NCBI RefSeq assembly: GCF_042433055.1
Contig: NZ_JBHLWB010000004.1
Location: forward strand, 178,458-242,457
From: Gallibacterium trehalosifermentans
GTDB taxonomy: Bacteria > Pseudomonadota > Gammaproteobacteria > Enterobacterales > Pasteurellaceae
DNA length: 64,000 bases
Direction: 5' to 3'
Shown here in pieces: positions 34,455 to 43,196 of the stretch (its first letter is position 1; every line of letters starts with the position of its first letter). Below the pieces are notes generated by a model. It did no database searches. It saw nothing but the letters and a program-made list of their open reading frames with translations, and was not told the DNA's origin. The position numbers and the translations under genes are program-made.

Positions 34455-34492
34455 GGGAACTTATTGCAGTTTATAGACTCAAATAAGCTCCC
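34455..34492 (+). terminator. Imperfect hairpin between bamA and skp
   Basis: GGGAACTTATT (34455-34465) pairs with AATAAGCTCCC (34482-34492) with one mismatch and a 16-base loop; TTAAAATTGTTT follows. Probably a partial terminator or mRNA processing site that sets bamA and skp levels apart. Confidence 0.45.
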
Positions 34493-34528
34493 TTAAAATT
34501 GTTTATAACATAAAATTAGGAGTTTTAT

Positions 34529-35071
34529 ATGAAAAAAGCATTAAAAGTTACAGGATTAGCTATTGCATTAGCAAGTACAACATTATTTTCTTCTATGGCA
34601 AGTGCAGAGGAAAATATTGCATATGTAAATGGTAACCTATTATTAAATAGCAGCAATATTCAACAAAAAATTGCTAAGATTCAAGATGAATACAAAGCAG
34701 CAGAAGCTGAATTGGTGAAAAAACTAGAACCAAAAAGAAAAGAAATTGAAGATAAGCGTAAAAAGTTAGAGAAAGATAGCAAAAATTTACGCCAAGCAGA
34801 TATCAAAAAACGTGAAGAAGAAATTCAAAAATTAATTGCTGCACACGATAATGAAGTGTATCAATTACAGCAAAAATATAATGAACTTGTTGCAGAAGAG
34901 CAGGATAGAACAATTAAATCAATACAAGGTTTAATCGCTCAAGTTGCAAAAGAGAAGAAATATACATTTGTTTTGACTGATACTGCATTTGCTTATGCTG
35001 ATTCAAGTAAAGATATTACCGAACAAGTAATTGAACTCTTAAAAAAAGAAGCAGTCTCTGAGAAAAAATAA
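34529..35071 (+). CDS. skp: Periplasmic chaperone Skp (OmpH)
   Basis: Trimeric holdase that carries unfolded outer-membrane proteins to BamA. The 180-aa precursor has a signal peptide (about 1-26, ending MASA-EE), an OmpH body of long Lys/Glu-rich coiled-coil arms (about 60-135), and a C-terminal beta region with KYTFVLTDTAFAYAD. The basic arms fit the jellyfish-like Skp trimer. It follows bamA and precedes lpxD by 15 bases, the order found throughout Gammaproteobacteria. AGGAG lies 8 bases before the ATG. Confidence 0.96.
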   Translation: MKKALKVTGLAIALASTTLFSSMASAEENIAYVNGNLLLNSSNIQQKIAKIQDEYKAAEAELVKKLEPKRKEIEDKRKKLEKDSKNLRQADIKKREEEIQKLIAAHDNEVYQLQQKYNELVAEEQDRTIKSIQGLIAQVAKEKKYTFVLTDTAFAYADSSKDITEQVIELLKKEAVSEKK

Positions 35072-35086
35072 GGACTAGCGGGAATT

Positions 35087-36121
35087 ATGCAACAATACCG
35101 TCTAAGTGATTTGGCGGAAAAAGTCGGCGGTACTCTAAAGGGTAACGCCGATATTTTCGTTGAAAGTATTGCACCGTTAGAGCGTGCAACCTCACAACAT
35201 TTAACATTTATCTCTAACCCAAAATTTCGCCCATTGCTTGCTGAAAGCCAAGCTGGTGTTTTATTGGTAAGTGAAGCAGATATTCCGTATTGTACTGAAA
35301 AACAAAATATTATTATTGTAAAAGATCCTTATGTGGCTTATGCGATTTTGGCGCAATATATGGACAACACCCCGAAACCTGCTAGCGACATTGCTGATAG
35401 TGCTGTCATTTCGCCGACAGCTATATTAGGAAAAAATGTCAGTATTGGTGCTAATGCAGTCATCGAAGATGGTGCCGTATTAGGTGATGATGTTTGTATT
35501 GGTGCAGGTTGTTTTATTGGTAAAAATGCCAAAATTGGTGCTAGAACTAAGTTATGGGCAAATGTTTCTATCTATCATGCAGTTGAAATCGGTACAGATT
35601 GTTTAATCCAATCTTCGGCGGTGATTGGTAGCGATGGTTTTGGTTATGCAAATGAACGTGGAAAATGGATTAAAATTCCACAAACAGGAACAGTGATTAT
35701 TGGTAATCATGTCGAAATTGGTGCTTGTACCTGTATTGATCGTGGTGCATTAGATGCAACGGTCATAGAAGATAATGTGATTATTGATAATCTTTGCCAA
35801 ATTGCGCATAACGTTCATATTGGTACAGGAACTGCGGTTGCTGGTGGTGTGATTATGGCTGGAAGTTTACATGTCGGACGCTATTGCTTAATTGGTGGGG
35901 CTAGTGTGATCAATGGGCATATGGAAATTTGCGATGGCGTAACGGTAACAGGAATGGGAATGGTAATGCGCCCAATTACTGAGCCTGGCGTTTATTCTTC
36001 GGGTATTCCATTACAACCAAACAAAGAGTGGCGTAAAACAGCAGCTTTGACGTTAGGTATTAATGATATGAATAAACGACTCAAAGAATTAGAAAAACGA
36101 ATTAAAAATATCAATAAGTAA
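35087..36121 (+). CDS. lpxD: UDP-3-O-(3-hydroxyacyl)glucosamine N-acyltransferase
   Basis: Third step of lipid A synthesis: transfers the 3-hydroxyacyl chain from ACP to the 2-amino group. The 344-aa protein has the N-terminal uridine-binding domain (ERATSQHLTFISNPKFRPLL) and a left-handed beta-helix of hexapeptide repeats, with the catalytic histidine region DNLCQIAHNVHIG and GASVINGHMEI. Length is close to E. coli LpxD (341 aa). It begins the lpxD-fabZ-lpxA block, 15 bases after skp. Confidence 0.98.
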   Translation: MQQYRLSDLAEKVGGTLKGNADIFVESIAPLERATSQHLTFISNPKFRPLLAESQAGVLLVSEADIPYCTEKQNIIIVKDPYVAYAILAQYMDNTPKPASDIADSAVISPTAILGKNVSIGANAVIEDGAVLGDDVCIGAGCFIGKNAKIGARTKLWANVSIYHAVEIGTDCLIQSSAVIGSDGFGYANERGKWIKIPQTGTVIIGNHVEIGACTCIDRGALDATVIEDNVIIDNLCQIAHNVHIGTGTAVAGGVIMAGSLHVGRYCLIGGASVINGHMEICDGVTVTGMGMVMRPITEPGVYSSGIPLQPNKEWRKTAALTLGINDMNKRLKELEKRIKNINK

Positions 36122-36147
36122 TAAAGGTATATTAAGGGGCAACCAAA

Positions 36148-36603
36148 GTGACAATTCAACGAGAACCAAGACAAGTTGACATTAATGAAATTATGCAGCT
36201 TTTGCCACACCGTTACCCATTTTTATTGGTTGATCGTGTGTTAGATTTTGAAGAAGGAAAATGGATTAAGGCAGTAAAAAATATCAGTGTAAATGAACCC
36301 TGTTTTACAGGGCATTTTCCACAAAAGCCTATTTTTCCTGGCGTATTAATTTTAGAAGCACTCGCGCAGGCTGCTGGAGTATTAGCATTTAAAACGTCTC
36401 AGTTATCATCAAATGAGCTTTATTATTTTGCAGCAATTGATAATGCGCGTTTTAAAAAGCCAGTTGTGCCAGGCGATCAACTGTTATTAGATATTGAATT
36501 TGAACGTGAAAGACGGGGTGTGATGCGTTTTAAGGGAATTGCAACCGTTGATGGACAATTAGTGTGTGAAGCTGACTTAATGTGTGCTAGACGAGGAGTT
36601 TAA
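36148..36603 (+). CDS. fabZ: 3-hydroxyacyl-ACP dehydratase FabZ
   Basis: Dehydrates 3-hydroxyacyl-ACP in fatty acid elongation and competes with LpxA/LpxD for the hydroxyacyl pool. The 151-aa hotdog protein has the catalytic His in FTGHFPQKPIFPGV and the catalytic Glu in LEALAQAAG, plus LPHRYPFLLVDRV near the N-terminus. The start is GTG at 36148 with AAGGGG upstream. lpxA begins after a single base, so translation is coupled. Confidence 0.98.
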   Translation: MTIQREPRQVDINEIMQLLPHRYPFLLVDRVLDFEEGKWIKAVKNISVNEPCFTGHFPQKPIFPGVLILEALAQAAGVLAFKTSQLSSNELYYFAAIDNARFKKPVVPGDQLLLDIEFERERRGVMRFKGIATVDGQLVCEADLMCARRGV

Positions 36604-36604
36604 G

Positions 36605-37393
36605 ATGATCCACCCAAGTGCTAAAATCCATTCAACATCAATTATCGAAGAGGGCGCAATCCTTGGGGCTAATGTTGTTGTTGGTCCGTTTTGTATTATT
36701 GAAAAAGATGTCGAAATTGGTGCCAATACGGTTTTGAACTCGCATATTGTGATTAAAGGGAAAACGAAGATTGGGGAAAATAACCAAATCTATCAATTTG
36801 CAACGATTGGTGAAGTAAACCAAGATCTGAAGTATGCAGGTGAACCAACAACAACGATTATTGGTAATAATAATCGTATTCGTGAACACGTTACTATCCA
36901 TCGAGGTACGGTGCAAGGTGGTGGTGTTACGAAGATTGGCGATAATAATCTCTTTATGGTCAATGCGCATATCGCTCACGACTGCCAAATTAAAAATAAT
37001 TGTATTCTTGCTAATAACGCCACATTAGCAGGTCATGTACAGCTAGATGACTTTGTGATTGTTGGTGGTATGTCTGCAATTCACCAATTTGTTATTGTGG
37101 GAGCGCACGTTATGCTTGGTGGTGGTTCAATGGTTAGCCAAGATGTTCCACCATATGTGATGGCGCAAGGTAATCATGCTCGTCCATTTGGTATCAATAT
37201 TGAAGGATTAAGAAGACGAGGATTTGATAAACCAACATTGCACGTCATTCGCAGTGTGTATAAATTGATCTATCGTAGTGAAAAAACATTAGAACAAGTT
37301 ATGCCTGAAATTGAACAAATTGCTGAAACAGAATCATCAATTAGTTTCTTTATTGACTTCTTTAAGCGTTCAACACGTGGCATTATTCGCTAA
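36605..37393 (+). CDS. lpxA: UDP-N-acetylglucosamine acyltransferase
   Basis: First step of lipid A synthesis. The 262-aa length equals that of E. coli LpxA. The left-handed beta-helix repeats run through about residues 5-185, with the catalytic histidine in FMVNAHIAHDC, the HQFVIVG coil and the VPPYVMAQGNHARPFGIN motif, followed by a helical C-terminus. ATG 36605 was chosen for MIHPSAKIH; an in-frame ATG seven codons upstream lies within fabZ and would extend the protein beyond the family start. An inverted-repeat hairpin follows. Confidence 0.98.
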   Translation: MIHPSAKIHSTSIIEEGAILGANVVVGPFCIIEKDVEIGANTVLNSHIVIKGKTKIGENNQIYQFATIGEVNQDLKYAGEPTTTIIGNNNRIREHVTIHRGTVQGGGVTKIGDNNLFMVNAHIAHDCQIKNNCILANNATLAGHVQLDDFVIVGGMSAIHQFVIVGAHVMLGGGSMVSQDVPPYVMAQGNHARPFGINIEGLRRRGFDKPTLHVIRSVYKLIYRSEKTLEQVMPEIEQIAETESSISFFIDFFKRSTRGIIR

Positions 37394-37406
37394 TATTTCG
37401 TCATTG

Positions 37407-37449
37407 ACCGCATTTTTTATCATATGAGTGCATAGATAGAAAATGCGGT
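37407..37449 (+). terminator. Hairpin of facing AAAATGCGGT words between lpxA and lpxB
   Basis: ACCGCATTTT (37407-37416) and AAAATGCGGT (37440-37449) form a perfect 10-bp stem around a 23-base loop. The arm differs by one base from the Haemophilus uptake word AAGTGCGGT. The 5' arm is followed by TTTTTAT but the 3' arm by TTATTTATAC, so termination may be weak. Position just after lpxA argues for a 3' end. Confidence 0.6.
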
Positions 37450-37473
37450 TTATTTATACTCTGGAGAGGAAAA

Positions 37474-38673
37474 ATGCAACAAACCATTTCAGATATAACT
37501 GATGCACCTACTGCCCCTACGATTGCGATTGTAGCAGGGGAAACTTCAGGTGATATTTTAGGCGCTGGGTTAATTCGTGCTTTAAAGATCCATTATCCAC
37601 AAGCTAAATTTATTGGAATAGCAGGTCCTAAAATGTTACAAGAAGGGTGCGAAACGCTATTTGATATGGAAGAGCTTAGTGTAATGGGGCTCGTTGAAGT
37701 GCTGAAGCATTTACCTCGATTAGTGAAAATACGTCGAGCTTTGCTGGAAAATCTTATTGAGATTAAACCAGATGTTTTTATTGGCATTGATGCACCAGAT
37801 TTTAATCTTGCTGTTGAGCATAAATTGAAGCAACAAGGGATTAAGACTTTACATTATGTGAGCCCCTCTGTTTGGGCGTGGCGACAAAATCGTATTCATA
37901 AGATTGCCGAAGCCGTGAATATGATGTTGGTATTTATGCCGTTTGAAAAAGCATTCTATGATCAACATCAAGTGCCTTGTCGTTTTATTGGGCATACGCT
38001 AGCCGATACGTTACCCCTTAAACCCGATCGTTTAGACGCGTGCGAATTATTACAGATCGATCCAAATCAACGTTATTTAGCCATTTTGGTGGGAAGTCGG
38101 CAAAATGAAGTGGCTTTTTTAGCTGAAACGTTTATTAAAACGGCAATCTTATTGCAACAGCAATATCCAGATATCAAGTTACTTGTACCGTTAGTAAATC
38201 AAAAGCGGCGTCAACAATTTGAGCAAATTTTGCAGCAGGTTGCACCTGATTTAGAGATGATTTTAATTGATGGGCACGCAAAACAAGCTATGATTGCAGC
38301 AGAAGCAACTCTGCTAGCATCAGGCACTGCGGCTTTAGAAGCGATGCTATGCAAATCGCCAATGGTAGTTGGTTATAAAATGAAAGCAAGTACTTATTGG
38401 CTAGCAAAACGTTTAGTTAAAACTAACTATATTTCATTACCTAATATCTTAGCTAATGATTTATTAGTTCCAGAGATGATTCAGGAACAGTGTGAGCCCG
38501 AGTTATTGGCGGTAAAATTAGCTGTTTATTTTTCAACGGAAGAGGCAGATTTACGTCATAAAGCACAGTTACGGCAAACCTTTACCGATTTACATCGTTC
38601 GATTCAACAAGATGCTGATAAGCTTGCGGCAGAGGCGGTTGTGAGTGTATTAGCAAATGAGGCAAACATATAA
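37474..38673 (+). CDS. lpxB: Lipid-A-disaccharide synthase
   Basis: Condenses UDP-diacylglucosamine and lipid X into the lipid A disaccharide at the membrane surface (glycosyltransferase family 19). The 399-aa protein shows the N-terminal AGETSGDILGAGLI, VFIGIDAPDFNL, YVSPSVWAWR and the C-terminal ASGTAALEAML and LPNILAN motifs. Length is slightly above E. coli (382 aa) owing to an N-terminal stretch before TIAIVAGE. Its TAA overlaps the rnhB ATG (TAATG). Confidence 0.98.
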   Translation: MQQTISDITDAPTAPTIAIVAGETSGDILGAGLIRALKIHYPQAKFIGIAGPKMLQEGCETLFDMEELSVMGLVEVLKHLPRLVKIRRALLENLIEIKPDVFIGIDAPDFNLAVEHKLKQQGIKTLHYVSPSVWAWRQNRIHKIAEAVNMMLVFMPFEKAFYDQHQVPCRFIGHTLADTLPLKPDRLDACELLQIDPNQRYLAILVGSRQNEVAFLAETFIKTAILLQQQYPDIKLLVPLVNQKRRQQFEQILQQVAPDLEMILIDGHAKQAMIAAEATLLASGTAALEAMLCKSPMVVGYKMKASTYWLAKRLVKTNYISLPNILANDLLVPEMIQEQCEPELLAVKLAVYFSTEEADLRHKAQLRQTFTDLHRSIQQDADKLAAEAVVSVLANEANI

Positions 38674-39263
38674 TGGTATTTTGTTATCCAGAGGCAAAAT
38701 TGATTGCTGGTGTAGATGAAGTAGGTCGAGGTCCATTAATTGGAGCTGTAGTAACGGCTGCGGTGATTTTAGATCCTAATCAGCCGATTCTAGGGTTAGC
38801 TGATTCCAAAAAGTTATCTGAAAAAAAACGTTTAATTTTAGCTGAAGAAATTAAGGCTAAAGCGTTAGCTTGGAGTTTAGGGCGTGCTGAGGCTAGTGAA
38901 ATTGATCATTTGAATATTTTACAAGCAACCATGTTGGCAATGTGTCGTGCGGTACAAGGATTAGCGATTCAACCTGATTTTGTGTTAATTGATGGTAATC
39001 GTATTCCGCAAGCGCTGGGGATTCCTGCGCAAGCTGTTGTCAAAGGAGATAGTTTAGTTGCAGAAATTAGTGCAGCATCAATTTTGGCGAAAGTTGCACG
39101 TGATCAGGAAATGGTTGAGTTACATCAAAAATATCCAGACTATGGTTTTGATCGCCATAAAGGCTACCCAACAGCATTTCATTTAGAAATGTTAGCAAAA
39201 TATGGAATTTTGCCAGAACATCGGCGAAGTTTTGCTCCAGTTAAACAATACATAAAAGGATAG
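38673..39263 (+). CDS. rnhB: Ribonuclease HII
   Basis: Removes misincorporated ribonucleotides and RNA from RNA/DNA hybrids. The 196-aa protein has the acidic metal-binding residues in AGVDEVGRGPL, the DSKKLSEKKR segment, VLIDGN and a further Asp in YPDYGFDRHKGYPT. Length equals E. coli RnhB (198 aa) within two residues. The start overlaps lpxB by one base, as often seen in this operon; dsbC follows 3 bases later. Confidence 0.98.
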   Translation: MVFCYPEAKLIAGVDEVGRGPLIGAVVTAAVILDPNQPILGLADSKKLSEKKRLILAEEIKAKALAWSLGRAEASEIDHLNILQATMLAMCRAVQGLAIQPDFVLIDGNRIPQALGIPAQAVVKGDSLVAEISAASILAKVARDQEMVELHQKYPDYGFDRHKGYPTAFHLEMLAKYGILPEHRRSFAPVKQYIKG

Positions 39264-39266
39264 TGT

Positions 39267-39953
39267 ATGAAAAAATTAATATTAGCTTTGTTATTAACGG
39301 TTACAGCGACAACGGCGTTGGCAGATGATGCCAAAATTACTGCAGAGTTGAAAAAATTAGGTGTGAAAGAAGTTGAAATTCAACCCTCCCCATTGCCTGG
39401 AATGAAAGCGGCTATTACTGATCAAGGCATTGTCTATATGTCAGAAGATGGCAAATATGTGTTATATGGAAGCCTTTATCAAGTAACAGATAAAGGACCA
39501 GCTAATCTTTCTAATAAATTACTGATGAGCCAAGTGGATAAACTTTCTGAACAAATGATTGTTTATCCAGCGAAGAATGAAAAATATGTGGTAACGGTTT
39601 TTATGGATATTACCTGCCATTATTGCCACCTCTTACATGAACAAATGAAAGATTATAATGATCTTGGTATTACTGTTCGTTATCTTGCTTTTCCTCGCGC
39701 AGGACTTAGTTCAAAAACAGCACAGCAAATGGAGAGCATTTGGGTTGCAAAAGATCCTGTTTATGCGCTAGAGGAAGCTGAGAAAGGTAACTTACCAAAA
39801 GAATTAAAAACAGCAGACATGGTGGCGAAACATTATCGACTAGGTTTGCAATATGGGGTAAATGGTACGCCGAGTATTATTTTACCTAATGGTGAGTTAT
39901 TAGGGGGATACCTCCCACCAAAAGAATTATTGAAAGTATTACAAGATCTGTAA
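39267..39953 (+). CDS. dsbC: Periplasmic disulfide isomerase DsbC
   Basis: V-shaped dimeric isomerase that repairs wrong disulfides and is kept reduced by DsbD (7.4 kb). The 228-aa precursor has a signal peptide (cleavage near TALA-DD), an N-terminal dimerisation domain and a thioredoxin domain with the active site CHYC (C117, C120) and cis-Pro in NGTPSIILP. E. coli DsbC has CGYC and a second structural disulfide; here the equivalents read WVAKD and lack Cys, so only the active-site pair remains. rnhB ends 3 bases upstream, and recJ follows, a Pasteurellaceae/E. coli-like arrangement (dsbC-recJ). Confidence 0.95.
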   Translation: MKKLILALLLTVTATTALADDAKITAELKKLGVKEVEIQPSPLPGMKAAITDQGIVYMSEDGKYVLYGSLYQVTDKGPANLSNKLLMSQVDKLSEQMIVYPAKNEKYVVTVFMDITCHYCHLLHEQMKDYNDLGITVRYLAFPRAGLSSKTAQQMESIWVAKDPVYALEEAEKGNLPKELKTADMVAKHYRLGLQYGVNGTPSIILPNGELLGGYLPPKELLKVLQDL

Positions 39954-40025
39954 TTGGTTTGCATTCTAAAAATAGCATCAATAAAAATGTCATATAGGTT
40001 AAGTTGTTAATATAAGGTCGTGGTT

Positions 40026-41744
40026 GTGCTAAAAAAAATAGAAAGGAGAGTTGTACCAGAGGGAATTTGCGTAAGTGATGATCCCTTGTTGGATCGTCTT
40101 TATCGTAGTAGAGGAATAGCTACTGACCAACATCTTAACTATGCGTTGAAATTTATGCTACCGCCTGCATTATTAACTCACCTTGAACAAGCAGTGCAGT
40201 TATTAGTTAACGCATATCAACAACAGAAAAAAATTGTTATTGTCGGCGATTTTGATGCTGATGGGGCAACCAGTATTGCATTAACTGTTTTTGCCCTACG
40301 GCAATTAGGTTTTACATCAGTTGATTATTTAGTGCCAGATCGTTTTGAGCAAGGGTATGGTTTAAGTATTTCTGTTGCTAAAGATGTGATTAAAAAACAA
40401 GCTGAATTGGTAATTACTGTTGATAATGGAGTGTCTTCATTTGAAGGAATTGATTATCTAAAACAACATCAAGTAGAAGTGATTGTTACTGATCATCATT
40501 TACCTGGTGAACAGTTGCCAAATGCAGATGTGATAGTTAACCCAAATTTGCGAGATTGTAGTTTTCCATCGAAATACTTAGCTGGAGTAGGGGTTGCTTT
40601 CTACTTAATGGTGGCATTGCGTGCGGCGTTTCGCGAAAAAGGTTTATTTATTCATCGCCAAGAACCCAATTTTGCCGAGTTACTGGATTTTGTCGCATTA
40701 GGTACCGTCGCTGATGTTGTGCCACTTGATTATAATAATCGCATTTTAGTATCACAAGGATTAGCAAGAATTCGTGCGCAGAATTGCCATTGCGGTATCC
40801 GCGCATTAATTGAAGTGGCTAATTTAGATATTTCCCAGTTAGTGGCGAGTAATTTAGGCTTTTCCATCGCACCGAGACTGAATGCAGCGGGACGTATTGA
40901 TAATATGTCAATCGGTGTTGAGTTGTTATTGGCAGAAAGCATGGAACAAGCACGAGCATTAGCGCTTGAGCTAGATAGCTTGAACCAAACTCGGAAAGAA
41001 ATTGAAAATGGCATGAAACAAGAGGCGCTGCATTTCTTACGTGAATTAAAACCTGCTTATCAGCAAGATACCTTTGCGATTGCATTATATCAACCTGATT
41101 GGCATCAAGGGGTCTTAGGTATTTTAGCAGCAAGAATGAAAGATCAATTTCACCGCCCAACAGCGGTATTTGCGCAAGAAGAGGAAGGTGTTCTACGGGG
41201 ATCTGTACGTTCTATTGAAGGATTGCATATTCGCGATTTATTAGAATATTTACACTGCCAGCACCCTGAAATTATGATTAAATTTGGTGGACATGCAATG
41301 GCAGCAGGATTAAGTATTCGTGAGCAATATTTTCCAACGTTTCAGCAGCTATTTAACCAATATGCTAAAGAGTGGTTAGATGAAAGATCATTACAGGGTG
41401 TGGTTTATACAGATGGTGAATTAACTTCACAACAAATGAATGTGGAAACCGCAGAAAAATTACAGTTTGCTGGTCCATGGGGACAGCACTTTCCAGAGCC
41501 ACAATTTGATGGTGAATTTAACATTCTGCAACAGCGGATTGTGGGGGAAAAACATTTAAAAATGTTGGTAGAGCCGATAGGTGGTGGGAATCTGCTAGAT
41601 GCAATTCAATTTAATGTGGATACACGTTTATATCCAGATCTATCAATTAAGTCAGCTAGAGTAGTCTATCATCTAGCAGTAAATGAATATCGTGGGAATA
41701 GACAAGTACAATTATTGGTCAATTATATAGAAGCACTAGGATAA
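40026..41744 (+). CDS. recJ: Single-stranded-DNA-specific exonuclease RecJ
   Basis: 5'-3' exonuclease of mismatch, base-excision and RecF-pathway repair. The 572-aa protein has the DHH phosphoesterase motifs VGDFDADGATS, VTVDNGVSS and VTDHHLPGE, the DHHA1 region with FGGHAMAAGLSI and a C-terminal OB-fold. GTG at 40026 has AAGG eight bases upstream; a GTG two codons earlier is too close to it. Length is near E. coli RecJ (577 aa). A DsbA-like gene follows 3 bases after it. Confidence 0.97.
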   Translation: MLKKIERRVVPEGICVSDDPLLDRLYRSRGIATDQHLNYALKFMLPPALLTHLEQAVQLLVNAYQQQKKIVIVGDFDADGATSIALTVFALRQLGFTSVDYLVPDRFEQGYGLSISVAKDVIKKQAELVITVDNGVSSFEGIDYLKQHQVEVIVTDHHLPGEQLPNADVIVNPNLRDCSFPSKYLAGVGVAFYLMVALRAAFREKGLFIHRQEPNFAELLDFVALGTVADVVPLDYNNRILVSQGLARIRAQNCHCGIRALIEVANLDISQLVASNLGFSIAPRLNAAGRIDNMSIGVELLLAESMEQARALALELDSLNQTRKEIENGMKQEALHFLRELKPAYQQDTFAIALYQPDWHQGVLGILAARMKDQFHRPTAVFAQEEEGVLRGSVRSIEGLHIRDLLEYLHCQHPEIMIKFGGHAMAAGLSIREQYFPTFQQLFNQYAKEWLDERSLQGVVYTDGELTSQQMNVETAEKLQFAGPWGQHFPEPQFDGEFNILQQRIVGEKHLKMLVEPIGGGNLLDAIQFNVDTRLYPDLSIKSARVVYHLAVNEYRGNRQVQLLVNYIEALG

Positions 41745-41747
41745 TCC

Positions 41748-42401
41748 ATGAACAGCGTGATATTTGTAATGCGTTTTTTACTGTTAATCATAATAAGCAC
41801 TTTTTTATCAATAAGTTATGCAGAACAATTACCTATTTTTAAAGATGGCAAAGATTATTTTTCCTATAAAAAACCGTTACAAGAAACGTCGTTAACAAAG
41901 AAAAATGTTCGGATTAAGTTTTTCTTTGCGTATGAATGTCGAATTTGTTTAATTGCTGCGGACAATTTGAGTTTATATAAACGATTAAACCCAAATAAGG
42001 TAGAAGTTGAGTGGATACCTGCCGCAACAGAAAATGGTCATTATTCAGCTTCAGTATATTATGCATTAGAAAATTTAGGACGCCCCGATCTAGCGGATTT
42101 ATTTCTTTTTGATACAGCAGAATTAAAATTTGACAAAAAAGGAAAAGAACGTGGTGAGTTTTTGCAACAGTGGCTAGCGAAAAAGAGTGTGAATATTAAT
42201 GCTTTTTCTGAACTGCTTAATTCCCCAGCTACTGAAGCGAAAGTTAAACAAGCTATCATGGAAACAAAACAGTATGGTGTATTTACATTACCATTTGTGT
42301 CTGTAGCGGGACGATATGTATTAACTGAAGGTACGCTATATAATGATGATTATACTATTGCAGTATTGGATTCACTTACGACAAAACTTTTACAAGAATA
42401 A
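41748..42401 (+). CDS. DsbA-like thioredoxin-fold periplasmic protein
   Basis: The 217-aa protein has an N-terminal hydrophobic signal segment (about 8-25, ending SYA-EQ) and a thioredoxin/DsbA-like fold with the redox motif CRIC (C64, C67) in FFFAYECRICL and a cis-proline loop FTLPFVSV. It ends with a helical tail. The CxxC dipeptide Arg-Ile is unlike the Pro-His of DsbA, so its redox potential may differ. The gene is not the dsbA of the dsbA-mobile order; it lies 3 bases after recJ and 11 before mtnN. Role as oxidant or special-client partner is unknown. AGGA lies 5 bases before the ATG. Confidence 0.75.
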   Translation: MNSVIFVMRFLLLIIISTFLSISYAEQLPIFKDGKDYFSYKKPLQETSLTKKNVRIKFFFAYECRICLIAADNLSLYKRLNPNKVEVEWIPAATENGHYSASVYYALENLGRPDLADLFLFDTAELKFDKKGKERGEFLQQWLAKKSVNINAFSELLNSPATEAKVKQAIMETKQYGVFTLPFVSVAGRYVLTEGTLYNDDYTIAVLDSLTTKLLQE

Positions 42402-42412
42402 TGAGGACAAAA

Positions 42413-43108
42413 ATGAAAATTGGTATTGTCGGTGCAATGGCTCAGGAAGTAGAGATTCTACAAAGTTTAATGAAAAATAAACAAGAAAAAAAATTAGCTA
42501 CTTGCACTATTTATGAAGGTCAAATTGGGCAACACAATATTGCTTTATTACAATCGGGGATAGGAAAAAGTGCCGCTGCAATGGGAACAACAGCATTAAT
42601 TCTTACTTGCCAACCAGATTGTATTATCAATACAGGATCGGCGGGAGGGTTGAATCCGCAACTGAATATTGGAGATATTATTGTCTCTGATTATGTGAGT
42701 TATCACGATGCAGATGTTACTGCATTTGGCTATGCCAAAGGGCAATTACCAGCTTGTCCAGAAAAATTTAGTGCGGATAAAAAATTAATCAATACCGTAG
42801 CAGAAGTAGTACATGAACAAGGAAAAAATGCCGTAATCGGCTTGGTTTGCTCTGGTGATCAGTTTATTAATGGACAAGAAACCATAGCACGCATTCGTCA
42901 AGATTTCCCAGCAGTTGCCGCTGTTGAAATGGAAGCGGCTGCGATTGCTCATATTTGTTATGCGTTTAATCTACCGTTTGTGGTTATTCGTGCAATTTCA
43001 GATGTTGCCGATAAAGAATCCCATATTTCCTTTGATGAGTTTTTACCGATAGCCGTCAAACAATCTTCACAAATTGTTTTAGCGACCTTAGAAAAATTGG
43101 TAAATTAG
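42413..43108 (+). CDS. mtnN: 5'-methylthioadenosine/S-adenosylhomocysteine nucleosidase
   Basis: Cleaves MTA and SAH to recycle products of polyamine, AI-2 and methyl-transfer metabolism. The 231-aa sequence has GIVGAMAQEVEIL at the N-terminus, NTGSAGGLNP, GDQFINGQE, the substrate-binding VEMEAAAIAHICY and VIRAISDVAD. Length equals E. coli MtnN (232 aa). ATG 42413 is preceded by GAGG at five bases; an ATG four codons earlier overlaps the stop of the upstream gene and lacks a ribosome site. Confidence 0.97.
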   Translation: MKIGIVGAMAQEVEILQSLMKNKQEKKLATCTIYEGQIGQHNIALLQSGIGKSAAAMGTTALILTCQPDCIINTGSAGGLNPQLNIGDIIVSDYVSYHDADVTAFGYAKGQLPACPEKFSADKKLINTVAEVVHEQGKNAVIGLVCSGDQFINGQETIARIRQDFPAVAAVEMEAAAIAHICYAFNLPFVVIRAISDVADKESHISFDEFLPIAVKQSSQIVLATLEKLVN

Positions 43109-43196
43109 AGAGTATTCTCATACCAGTATTTGTGTTTGCTAGTATTTTGCTAGTGAACACAATATAGTGAAGCAAATTTACTATAAGGATACGCTT

